Shown here: positions 14,028 to 20,321 of the stretch, piece by piece
Layout: each line of letters begins with the position of its first letter
Position numbering within the stretch: the first letter of the stretch is position 1
Program-made: the position numbers and the translations under genes
Source: JAICUY01 sp038250515
GTDB taxonomy: Bacteria > Chloroflexota > Limnocylindria > QHBO01
DNA: 20,321 nt
Direction: 5' to 3'
Assembly (NCBI GenBank): GCA_038250515.1
Contig: JBBSCG010000036.1
Span: forward strand, 1 to 20,321
Notes under the pieces: model-generated
What the model saw: only the letters and a program-made list of their open reading frames with translations
Databases searched by the model: none
What the model was told of the DNA's origin: nothing

Positions 14028-15704
14028 ATGACGACGACCATCCTCAAGAGCGGCCCGCGGACTGTCCACGCGCCACGAGGCACGCAGCTCAGCACCAAGG
14101 GCTGGCAGCAGGAAGCGGCGCTGCGGATGCTGATGAACAATCTCGACCCAGACGTCGCCGAGGATCCCGATCACCTGATCGTGTACGGCGGCACCGGACG
14201 GGCGGCACGCAGCTGGGAAGCGTTCGACGCCATCGTCCACGAGCTGCGAAGACTCGAAGACGACCAAACCCTCCTGGTTCAATCAGGCAAGCCGGTCGGC
14301 GTCTTCCGCACGACCCGCGACGCGCCCCGCGTCCTGATCGCCAACGCCAACCTCGTGCCGCACTGGGCGACCTGGGAGCAGTTCCGCGAGCTCGAGCGCA
14401 AAGGCCTGACGATGTACGGCCAGATGACCGCCGGTTCGTGGATCTACATCGCGACGCAGGGCATCATCCAGGGCACCTACGAGACCTTCGCGGAGCTTGC
14501 GCGCCAGCACTTCGGCGGCACCCTGCGTGGCAAGGTCACGCTCACCGCCGGCCTCGGTGGAATGGGCGGCGCCCAACCGCTGGCCGTCACCATGAACGAG
14601 GGCGTGGCGTTGGCTATCGAGATCGACCCGGCCCGCGCCGAGCGACGCCACGCAGCTGGCTTCGTCGACGAGGTCACGACCGACCTTGGAGAGGCACTGG
14701 CGATCATCATGGGCTGGCGCACGAACAACGAAGCGCGCTCGCTCGCCCTGATCGGCAATGCCGCGGAGATAGAGCCCGAGCTTGTCCGTCGGAATTGGCA
14801 ACCCGACGTGGTCACCGACCAGACGTCGGCCCACGATCCGCTGGGCGGGTATGTGCCGGGAGGCATCGGCCTGGAAGCGGCGGTGAGGCTGCGAGCCGAC
14901 GACCCCGACGACTACGTCCGGCGCGCCAGGGCCTCCATCGCGGACCACGTCCGCGCCATGCTCGCCTTCCAGCAGCGCGGCGCGGTGACCTTCGACTACG
15001 GCAACAACATCCGCGCGCAGGCGCTCGAAGCAGGCGTGACCGATGCGTTCGACTTCCCCGGCTTCGTGCCGGCATTCATCCGGCCGCTCTTCTGCGAGGG
15101 CAAGGGGCCATTCCGCTGGGTCGCTCTCTCGGGAGACCCCGAAGACATCCGCAAGACCGATGCAGCACTGCTCGAGCTCTTCCCGGAGGACAGGACGCTT
15201 GACCGATGGCTGCGCCTGGCCGCGGAGAAGGTGCCATTTCAGGGCCTGCCGGCCCGGATCTGCTGGCTCGGCTACGGGGAACGCAGCAAGGCCGGGCTGC
15301 AATTCAACGAGATGGTCGCATCGGGTGAGCTCGCCGCGCCGATCGTGATCGGTCGCGATCACCTGGACGCGGGCTCCGTCGCGTCGCCGTACCGCGAAAC
15401 AGAGGCGATGCGCGATGGCTCCGACGCGATCGCCGACTGGCCCATCCTGAACGCGCTGCTGAACACCGCTGCCGGCGCCACGTGGGTCTCGTTCCATCAC
15501 GGGGGCGGCGTGGGGATCGGGTACTCGCTGCATGCCGGGATGGTGATCGTGGCCGATGGGACGCAGGAGGCCGCGGCGCGGCTGGAACGCGTGCTGACCG
15601 TTGATCCCGGCATGGGCGTGGTGCGCCACGCGGACGCCGGCTACGAACGGGCGATCGAGGTCGCCCACGCGCGCGGTGTTCGAATCCCGATGCTCGACGA
15701 CTAG
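14028..15704 (+). CDS. hutU: Urocanate hydratase
   Basis: This enzyme converts urocanate to 4-imidazolone-5-propionate, the second step of histidine degradation, using tightly bound NAD+ as electrophile. The protein has 558 residues, normal for the family. Family blocks include MLMNNLDPDVAEDPDHLIVY, the glycine-rich TLTAGLGGMGGAQPLA (NAD region), RICWLGYGER with Cys412 in the position of the conserved active-site-region cysteine, and SFHHGGGVGIGYSLHAG. ATG 14028 is chosen because it gives the family N-terminus and lies 6 nt after TATCAT; the frame from 13971 would read through a palindrome. It is preceded by the phased operator array and followed, 56 bp downstream, by the SIS-domain gene, which has its own -10 box. 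Confidence 0.95.
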   Translation: MTTTILKSGPRTVHAPRGTQLSTKGWQQEAALRMLMNNLDPDVAEDPDHLIVYGGTGRAARSWEAFDAIVHELRRLEDDQTLLVQSGKPVGVFRTTRDAPRVLIANANLVPHWATWEQFRELERKGLTMYGQMTAGSWIYIATQGIIQGTYETFAELARQHFGGTLRGKVTLTAGLGGMGGAQPLAVTMNEGVALAIEIDPARAERRHAAGFVDEVTTDLGEALAIIMGWRTNNEARSLALIGNAAEIEPELVRRNWQPDVVTDQTSAHDPLGGYVPGGIGLEAAVRLRADDPDDYVRRARASIADHVRAMLAFQQRGAVTFDYGNNIRAQALEAGVTDAFDFPGFVPAFIRPLFCEGKGPFRWVALSGDPEDIRKTDAALLELFPEDRTLDRWLRLAAEKVPFQGLPARICWLGYGERSKAGLQFNEMVASGELAAPIVIGRDHLDAGSVASPYRETEAMRDGSDAIADWPILNALLNTAAGATWVSFHHGGGVGIGYSLHAGMVIVADGTQEAAARLERVLTVDPGMGVVRHADAGYERAIEVAHARGVRIPMLDD

Positions 15705-15715
15705 GCCATCCTGCG

Positions 15716-15749
15716 ACTCGTAACGAATTCAGTCACGAGTTGGACGAGT
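15716..15749. promoter_or_regulatory. Inverted and direct ACGAGT repeats before the SIS-domain gene
   Basis: ACTCGT (15716-15721) is mirrored by ACGAGT (15735-15740) around centre 15728, with AC/GT also symmetric inside; a further direct copy of ACGAGT follows at 15744-15749, its last base being the first of the -10 box. The layout resembles an operator with an extra half-site. It could alternatively be a weak hutU terminator hairpin, but no T-tract follows. Confidence 0.4.
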
Positions 15750-15754
15750 AGCAT
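15749..15754 (+). promoter_or_regulatory. -10 element (TAGCAT) for the SIS-domain gene
   Basis: TAGCAT is followed by CGGCCC and then ATG 15761, with the same 6-nt spacing and the same CATCGG string as at hutU. A leaderless transcript is predicted. Confidence 0.55.
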
Positions 15755-15760
15755 CGGCCC

Positions 15761-16930
15761 ATGCCGTTCGACCCAGAGGCACAGCTGCCTGGCGCCCCCG
15801 ATCCGTGGGCCGCGTCGACCATGCCGAGGCGCCGCGACGGCCCGCCATACGCGATGACCGAGATGATCGCCGCCGAGCCGGCGTTCGCCGAACGCCTGGC
15901 GCGCCACCTTGCCGGGTCGCCCTCGGTGGCCGCCCTGGCGAAGGCCATTACGGACGCCGCGCAGAAGCATCGGTCAATCGTCGTCACCGGCTGCGGCACC
16001 AGTGAGCATGCCGCCATGGCGACCTCCGCCATCCTGGCCGACGCGTTGGTTGCCGCCGGCCTGCCCACCGACGTTCGATCGGTCCAGGCTTTCGAGAGCC
16101 TCCAGGCGCCTCTCTCGGACGGCCTGCTGATCGCGATCTCGCACGAAGGCGGCACCTGGGCGACAAACGAGGCGCTCGCTGCGGCGCGAAGTGCCGGCGC
16201 TCGAACCGCGCTGCTGACCGTCAGCCACGGATCGCCGGGAGCCGCTCTGGCGGACATCGTCGTCGCGACCGAGGAGCAGGACCAGAGCTGGTGCCACACA
16301 GTCGGGTACCTCTCGCCGCTGGTCGTTGCCGCGGCGATCGGCGGCGTCCTGCGCAATGAGCCGCTCGACGCCACCGCGTTGCGCGCCGCCCTTCAGGTCG
16401 CCGACGCCGAGCTGTCCACCGGCGAGGTCGCCGCCAAATTGGCGGTGTGCGACCGGCTGCTGATCGCCGGCTCGGGCGTCGACTTCGTGAGCAGCCGGGA
16501 GCTGGCGCTGAAAGTGGAGGAGGGAGCGCGCCTGCCCGCCACCGCGCATCAGCTCGAGACAGTCCGGCATGGGCTCCTGGCGGCAGCCAACGAACGAACC
16601 GGCTTCGTCCTGTTCTTGACCGATACGGATGCACTCGGTGCGGTGCTGGTGGACCGCGCTCTGGCGGTCCTGCGATCGGCCTCGGCGCTCGGCATGCCGG
16701 CCGCCGGAATCCTTGCCGCCGATCTTGGCGATGACGTTGCGCGCGAGCTCACCCCTGCCGGCCGGCTGGCGGTCCCGCTCGCCCGTGCATTGCCGCGGTT
16801 CGTGAACGTGGCGCTGGCATCGGCGATTCCGCTCCAGCTCCTCGCCGAGCGCCTGGCGCGCGCCCGCGGGGTGAATCCAGACACGCTGGGCCGCGAGGAT
16901 CCTCGCCAGGCGGCGGCGGCCGACGCCTAG
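15761..16930 (+). CDS. Double SIS-domain sugar isomerase-like protein (GlmS C-terminal/AgaS type)
   Basis: This is a 389-residue cytosolic protein with two SIS domains and no glutaminase domain. The lead-in PYAMTEMIAAEP resembles the linker before the isomerase half of GlmS. The first SIS domain (about 65-190) has VVTGCGTSEHAAMAT and ISHEGGTWATNEA in the place of the phosphosugar-binding Ser/Thr loop. The second (about 215-350) has LLIAGSGVDFVSSRELALKVEEG. The C-terminus RARGVNPDTLGREDP matches the family tail. Related proteins isomerise or deaminate amino-sugar phosphates. Ser-His-Glu-Gly-Gly-Thr replaces the usual Ser-x-Ser-Gly-x-Thr, so the substrate may differ. Its place between hutU and ftcD is unexpected: it is not a known step of histidine breakdown. 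ATG 15761 has a TAGCAT box 6 nt upstream. Confidence 0.8.
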   Translation: MPFDPEAQLPGAPDPWAASTMPRRRDGPPYAMTEMIAAEPAFAERLARHLAGSPSVAALAKAITDAAQKHRSIVVTGCGTSEHAAMATSAILADALVAAGLPTDVRSVQAFESLQAPLSDGLLIAISHEGGTWATNEALAAARSAGARTALLTVSHGSPGAALADIVVATEEQDQSWCHTVGYLSPLVVAAAIGGVLRNEPLDATALRAALQVADAELSTGEVAAKLAVCDRLLIAGSGVDFVSSRELALKVEEGARLPATAHQLETVRHGLLAAANERTGFVLFLTDTDALGAVLVDRALAVLRSASALGMPAAGILAADLGDDVARELTPAGRLAVPLARALPRFVNVALASAIPLQLLAERLARARGVNPDTLGREDPRQAAAADA

Positions 16931-16935
16931 GGCCA

Positions 16936-16967
16936 GCACGCGGACACGGGTATCATCGGACGCGTGC
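16936..16967 (+). promoter_or_regulatory. ftcD promoter: TATCAT -10 box flanked by a 7-bp inverted repeat
   Basis: TATCAT (16951-16956) lies 7 nt before GTG 16964, predicting a leaderless or near-leaderless mRNA. GCACGCG (16936-16942) and CGCGTGC (16961-16967) form a perfect inverted repeat centred on the first base of the -10 box and covering the start codon, as an operator would. No -35 is evident. Confidence 0.55.
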
Positions 16968-17878
16968 CCGGCTTGATCGAATGCGTTCCCAACTTCAGCG
17001 AGGGCCGGCGTCCCGAGGTCCTCGACCAGATCTGCCACGCGGTGAGCCAGATCGAAGGCGTCACGCTCCTCGACTCGTCCCGCGACGCAACGCATAACCG
17101 CAGCGTGGTGACCTTCGCCGGCCCGGCGGACTCGGTCGTCAAAGCGGCAACCGCGGCGGTCGGCCGCGCGCTCGAGCTGATCGACATGACGCAGCACACC
17201 GGAGCGCACCCGCGCATCGGTGCCGTGGATGTCATTCCGTTCGTGCCGCTGGGAAACACCAGGCTCGAGGAGTGCGTCGACCTCGCCCGCCGCTTCGGTG
17301 AGCAGATCGCGGCGCGCTTCGACCTTCCCGTCTACCTCTACGGCGAAGCGGCCCTGCGTCCCGAACGCAGACGGCTCGCCGACGTCAGACGCGGCCAGTA
17401 CGAGGGGCTCCGCGACGAGCTCGGCAGCAACCCGGAACGCGACCCCGACTTCGGGCCGAACAAGATTCATCCCAAGGGGGGCGCCGTGGCCGTGGGAGCA
17501 AGAAAGGCGCTCATCGCCTTCAATGTCAACCTCGCCAACGACGACCTCGGCCTCGCCAAGAAGATCGCGCACGCTGTCCGCGAATCGTCGGGCGGATTGC
17601 CGGCGGTCCAGGCCATGGGCGTCCTGCTCGAGAACCCCGGCCAGCCACGCCGGGCACAGGTGAGCATGAACCTCGTCGACTGGGAGCGGACCGGCATCGC
17701 GCGCGTCGTGCGCGAGATCCGGCGCATGGCGCTCGAGGCCGGGACCGATATCGACCATTGCGAGCTCATCGGTCTTGCGCCAACAGCAGCCCTGCTCGAA
17801 GTCGCGGCCGATGCGCTGAGCCTGCGCGACTTCACCGCAGACCAGGCACTGGAGCTACGCCTCGCCAGGGACCGATAG
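16964..17878 (+). CDS. ftcD: Glutamate formimidoyltransferase
   Basis: This enzyme transfers the formimino group of N-formimino-L-glutamate to tetrahydrofolate, releasing glutamate; it completes the formiminoglutamate route of histidine degradation. The protein has 304 residues. It begins LIECVPNFSEGRRPEV, the family N-terminus; the catalytic His82 is in HTGAHPRIGAVDVIPF; YLYGEAA and FGPNKIHPKGGAVAVGARK follow. Only the transferase domains are present; there is no cyclodeaminase domain, as is common in bacteria. The start is GTG 16964, supported by homology and by the TATCAT box 7 nt upstream. It is 33 bp after the SIS gene. Presence of this gene predicts that HutI, missing from this window, is encoded elsewhere. 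Confidence 0.93.
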   Translation: MPGLIECVPNFSEGRRPEVLDQICHAVSQIEGVTLLDSSRDATHNRSVVTFAGPADSVVKAATAAVGRALELIDMTQHTGAHPRIGAVDVIPFVPLGNTRLEECVDLARRFGEQIAARFDLPVYLYGEAALRPERRRLADVRRGQYEGLRDELGSNPERDPDFGPNKIHPKGGAVAVGARKALIAFNVNLANDDLGLAKKIAHAVRESSGGLPAVQAMGVLLENPGQPRRAQVSMNLVDWERTGIARVVREIRRMALEAGTDIDHCELIGLAPTAALLEVAADALSLRDFTADQALELRLARDR

Positions 17879-17895
17879 CTCCACGCGCGCGCCTC

Positions 17896-17901
17896 TACAC
17901 T
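17896..17901 (+). promoter_or_regulatory. -10 element (TACACT) before argS
   Basis: TACACT lies 9 nt before ATG 17911. With a start about 7 nt after the hexamer the mRNA leader would be only a few bases. There is no Shine-Dalgarno. Confidence 0.45.
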
Positions 17902-17910
17902 GAGCGACCC

Positions 17911-19566
17911 ATGTCGACGCTGCGCAGCACACTGACCCAGGCCGTGACCGACGCGATCCGCCGAGCGACCGATGCCGGCGACCTGAAGCCGCCCGGCGAG
18001 CCGCCGCCCGTCGGCATCGAGCGTCCCGCGAGGCCGGAGCACGGCGACTACGCGACGAACGCCGCCATGCAGCTCGCGCCGCTGGTACGCGCCAACCCGA
18101 TGCAGATCGCCCAAACACTCTGCGCTCACCTCGACCTGCCCGAAGCCATGGTCACCACGGCGGTGGCGCCTCCAGGCTTCATCAACTTCACGCTGAACCC
18201 GACGTGGGTGGCGACGCAACTGCACGCCATCCGCGAGGCCGGCGACACCTTCGGCCGGCGTGACGCCGAGCAGGCGCGAAAGATCAACGTCGAGTTCGTC
18301 AGCGCCAACCCGACGGGCCCGCTGACCGTCGGCAACGCGCGCGGCGCCTTCGTCGGCGACCTGCTCTGCCGCGTCCTCGAAGGTGCCGGGCAACAGGTGA
18401 CGCGCGAGTACTACTTCAATGACTCCAGCGCCCAGATCCGCAACCTGGGCCTGTCCCTCATCGCGCGGCACAACGGCGAGGTGGTTCCCGAGGACGGCTA
18501 CCACGGCGACTACGTCGCGACGCTCGCCGAGCAGCTTCCTGACGACGTCTGGACCGATGCGCAGTCCGCCGACGACCCTGCCTGGCCGCTCGGCCGATGG
18601 GCATCGGAGCGCATCCGCGAAGGCATTGAGGCCAGCCTCGCCCGACTCGGCGTGCGCTTCGACGTCTGGACCACCGAGGGCTCGCTGCACAGCGAGGGCT
18701 GGATCGATCGCGGCATCCAGCGACTGCACGAGGCCGGCTACTTCTACGAGGAGGGCGGCGCGACCTGGTTCAGGTCCACCGAGTTCGGGGACGACAAGGA
18801 CCGCGTGGTGTATCGGTCGAACGGCGAGCCGACGTATTTCGCATTCGACATCGGGTACCTGCTGGAGAAGTTCAGCCGTGGCTTCGACGAGCTCATCTAT
18901 ATCTGGGGCGCGGATCACCACGGCACCGTCGCGCGCAACCGTGCCGCCGCGCAGGCCCTCGGCTTCGACCCGAAGAACGTCCAGTGGCTGCTGATCGCCT
19001 GGGTCCGATTCATCCGCGACGGCGAAGAGATGAGCATGAGCAAGCGCTCCGGCGAGTTCGTCACGCTGGACGAGCTGCTTGAGGAGATCGGCGTCGACGC
19101 CGCCCGCTGGTTCATCGGATCACGTGGGGCGAGCGTCGGGATCGATTTCGATGTCGAGCTCGCCAAGCAACAGTCGAGCGAGAACCCGGTCTATTACGTC
19201 CAGTACGCCCACGCCCGCTGCTCGTCCATCCTGCGCAACGCCGCTGATCGCTCGCTCGCGCCGGACACCGCGCGGGCCGCGGAGCTGTTGACGCATCCCG
19301 CCGAGCAGGCGCTCATCCGCCGCCTGCTGTCACTGCCCGACGTCGTGGCCGATGCCGCCGCACGCCGCGAAACGCAGGACCTGCCGCGGTTCTGCTATGA
19401 GGTCGCCTCGCTGTACTCGCAGTTCTACCGGGACTGCCGCGTCCTGTCGGACGATCCGGCCGACGCGGCGTTGTCGGCGGCGCGCCTGGCGGTCGTCGAT
19501 GCCACGCGTCAGGTGCTGCGCAATGGCCTGGCGCTGATGGGGATCTCCGCGCCCGACGCGATGTAG
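17911..19566 (+). CDS. argS: Arginine--tRNA ligase
   Basis: This is a 551-residue class I synthetase that charges tRNA-Arg. An N-terminal Add-1-like domain with GDYATNAAMQLAP (about 46-58) is followed by the catalytic core: VEFVSANPTGPLTVGNARGA (HIGH region 128-146), EYYFNDSSAQIRNLG, IYIWGADHHGTV, and SMSKRSGEFVTL (KMSKS region, about 375-386). The C-terminal DALR anticodon domain is seen, with NPVYYVQYAHAR just before it and ending in LRNGLALMGISAPDAM. The HIGH motif reads Thr-Val-Gly-Asn instead of His-x-Gly-His, and the first Lys of KMSKS is Ser; the former has been seen as a lineage variant but deserves checking. ATG 17911 is preferred over the long open frame reaching 17758, which overlaps ftcD. 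No link to histidine degradation is implied. Confidence 0.95.
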   Translation: MSTLRSTLTQAVTDAIRRATDAGDLKPPGEPPPVGIERPARPEHGDYATNAAMQLAPLVRANPMQIAQTLCAHLDLPEAMVTTAVAPPGFINFTLNPTWVATQLHAIREAGDTFGRRDAEQARKINVEFVSANPTGPLTVGNARGAFVGDLLCRVLEGAGQQVTREYYFNDSSAQIRNLGLSLIARHNGEVVPEDGYHGDYVATLAEQLPDDVWTDAQSADDPAWPLGRWASERIREGIEASLARLGVRFDVWTTEGSLHSEGWIDRGIQRLHEAGYFYEEGGATWFRSTEFGDDKDRVVYRSNGEPTYFAFDIGYLLEKFSRGFDELIYIWGADHHGTVARNRAAAQALGFDPKNVQWLLIAWVRFIRDGEEMSMSKRSGEFVTLDELLEEIGVDAARWFIGSRGASVGIDFDVELAKQQSSENPVYYVQYAHARCSSILRNAADRSLAPDTARAAELLTHPAEQALIRRLLSLPDVVADAAARRETQDLPRFCYEVASLYSQFYRDCRVLSDDPADAALSAARLAVVDATRQVLRNGLALMGISAPDAM

Positions 19567-19724
19567 TGCGGAGCCGCGGCGCACGAGTCGTAATGCGTCT
19601 CGCGAGAACCCGTATTTCGGCCGATGCCCCGTTTGGGCTCGAAAGGCGGCGCTATCGGGCTCTGTGGGAGCCGTTATGCGTGATTCCCACGCTGTTCCCG
19701 AGATGGCGGGTCCGCCAGGAGTCG
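19567..19724. other. Convergent intergenic region with small hairpins
   Basis: These 158 bp separate the 3' ends of argS and the following minus-strand gene. Short inverted repeats include GGCTC-N5-GAGCC near 19660, GCGTG-N5-CACGC near 19680 and GGCGG-GT-CCGCC near 19707. Any of these could end transcription, but none is followed by a T-run in the required direction. No gene is apparent. Confidence 0.35.
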
Positions 19725-20321
19725 TTACGGCCGCGACTCGGCCCGTACTACCGCATCCAGCACGTCCTGTGACGACGCCTGCATCACCAGCACCTCGTCG
19801 TTCGAGGGCTGCACGAGCCGCGACGCGAACGGAACGCTGACCGAGCGATACGCAGCCGAAAACTCGTCCGCGTCGCGCGAGGTGTCCCACTTGAGCCGCC
19901 AGGCCAGGGCGAACCCACCGCCCGGTCCTGAGGCAACGACCAGGCGATCGCCGCCCCATCCCGCCGCGGCCTGCGCCGTGTCGGCCGAGGAGCCGAGCGC
20001 ATCCAGCGTGATCCGGATCATCGCCTCGCCGAGTGGCGTCGACTCGACCTGCTTCCACCCCGCCCCCAATGCGGCAGCCGGGTCAGGTGCCGCAACCTGC
20101 ATCGGTCGTTCATCCGTGCGGTACTTCTCCGGGTGGATCACCTGCTCGGTCGAGGCGGGCGGTCGGTCGGTGAACGCGTCGTTGACCGCCGAGTAGTCAC
20201 CGCCCAGGCCGCCGCCGAGCGCGGATACGAACTCCAGCCCCGCGGTGTACGGAAACTCGAGCTGCTGCACCATCCAGGCGGGGATGCCGCTCATGTCGGG
20301 AACCGGCGTTGCAGCGACGCC
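19725..20321 (-). CDS. Hypothetical protein, C-terminal part (5' end outside window)
   Basis: The frame stays open to the window edge: nine codons lie upstream of the first Met at 20294, so the true start is beyond 20321. About 198 residues are visible. There is an aromatic, hydrophobic opening with FPYTAGLEFVSALGGG, then a DYSAVNDAFTDRPPASTEQVIHPEKY segment, a charged ERPMQV stretch, and a C-terminal alpha/beta part with WKQVESTPLGEAMIRITL and WGGDRLVVASGPGGGFALAWRLKWD. The Ser-Thr-Glu-Gln-x-x-His-Pro-x-Lys-Tyr motif recurs, from memory, in large Chloroflexota and Actinobacteria proteins that carry an HExxH metallopeptidase-like segment upstream; that part would lie outside the window, so I do not assign a function. 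Confidence 0.7.
   Translation of the reverse strand, partial: GVAATPVPDMSGIPAWMVQQLEFPYTAGLEFVSALGGGLGGDYSAVNDAFTDRPPASTEQVIHPEKYRTDERPMQVAAPDPAAALGAGWKQVESTPLGEAMIRITLDALGSSADTAQAAAGWGGDRLVVASGPGGGFALAWRLKWDTSRDADEFSAAYRSVSVPFASRLVQPSNDEVLVMQASSQDVLDAVVRAESRP

Larger units (their letters stand above)
495..20107. repeat. Dispersed octamer GACCGATG/CATCGGTC, 28 copies
   Basis: By hand count, GACCGATG starts at 495, 3457, 4154, 5838, 8077, 8925, 9202, 12023, 13221, 13704, 13959, 15038, 15155, 15201, 17967 and 18552. Its complement CATCGGTC starts at 799, 1698, 8119, 8408, 8425, 11881, 11966, 13683, 14019, 15968, 17767 and 20100. For a genome of about 70% G+C roughly 0.7 copies are expected on both strands. 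Copies lie in genes and non-coding DNA, on both strands, and in more than one reading frame. Confidence 0.75.

Noticed and set aside
14283..15668. Minus-strand open frame of 461 codons opposite hutU (and a similar one at 15974-17758)
   Set aside because: Antisense to clear hutU, SIS and ftcD genes; compositional shadows without motifs.
1..20321. tRNA, rRNA, CRISPR array or intact transposase
   Set aside because: I looked on both strands and saw no cloverleaf with a T-loop consensus, no regularly spaced long direct repeats with unique spacers, and no transposase motif.

Overview
This is a GC-rich bacterial chromosome segment, about two-thirds G+C by eye, with densely packed genes on both strands. 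It is most likely from the Chloroflexota. The reasons are an FMN riboswitch in front of a RibXY-type riboflavin ABC uptake operon, which is typical of that phylum, the strong GC-ending codon use, and several genes that appear to be read from leaderless mRNAs. The phylum call is inference. There is no tRNA, rRNA, CRISPR array or complete insertion sequence.

Layout. The window opens with the 3' end of a membrane protein with a DUF4129-like tail (1-675, +). A minus-strand operon for riboflavin uptake follows (3550 down to 714): FMN riboswitch, SD-sequestering hairpin, ATPase, permease, lipoprotein binding protein. Next is a two-gene minus-strand operon of a PAP2 phosphatase and a DedA protein (5253-3638), plausibly lipid-carrier recycling. 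Divergent from it is hutH (5327-6850, +), then a palindrome-rich gap of 335 bp, a GNAT acetyltransferase and a ZIP-family metal transporter. A MITE-like inverted-repeat element (8699-8839) precedes an ECF sigma factor. The sigma gene overlaps a membrane-anchored Asp-box beta-propeller gene, and a second paralogous propeller gene follows.

The right third is a histidine-catabolism cluster: an ornithine cyclodeaminase/mu-crystallin homologue, hutU, a two-SIS-domain sugar isomerase-like protein and ftcD, then argS. HutH makes urocanate, HutU makes imidazolonepropionate, and FtcD moves the formimino group from formiminoglutamate to tetrahydrofolate. The intermediate enzyme HutI is not in the window. 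The window ends in a minus-strand partial gene.

Four non-coding signals stand out. (1) Three perfect GATGC-N7-GCATC palindromes lie exactly 51 bp apart upstream of hutU. (2) A TAnnnT hexamer sits 6-9 nt before the start codon of six genes, indicating leaderless or near-leaderless transcripts, and three of the hut-cluster genes also share CATCGG right after it. (3) The octamer GACCGATG/CATCGGTC occurs 28 times in 20 kb, where about one is expected. (4) The FMN riboswitch is followed by a readable translational switch.
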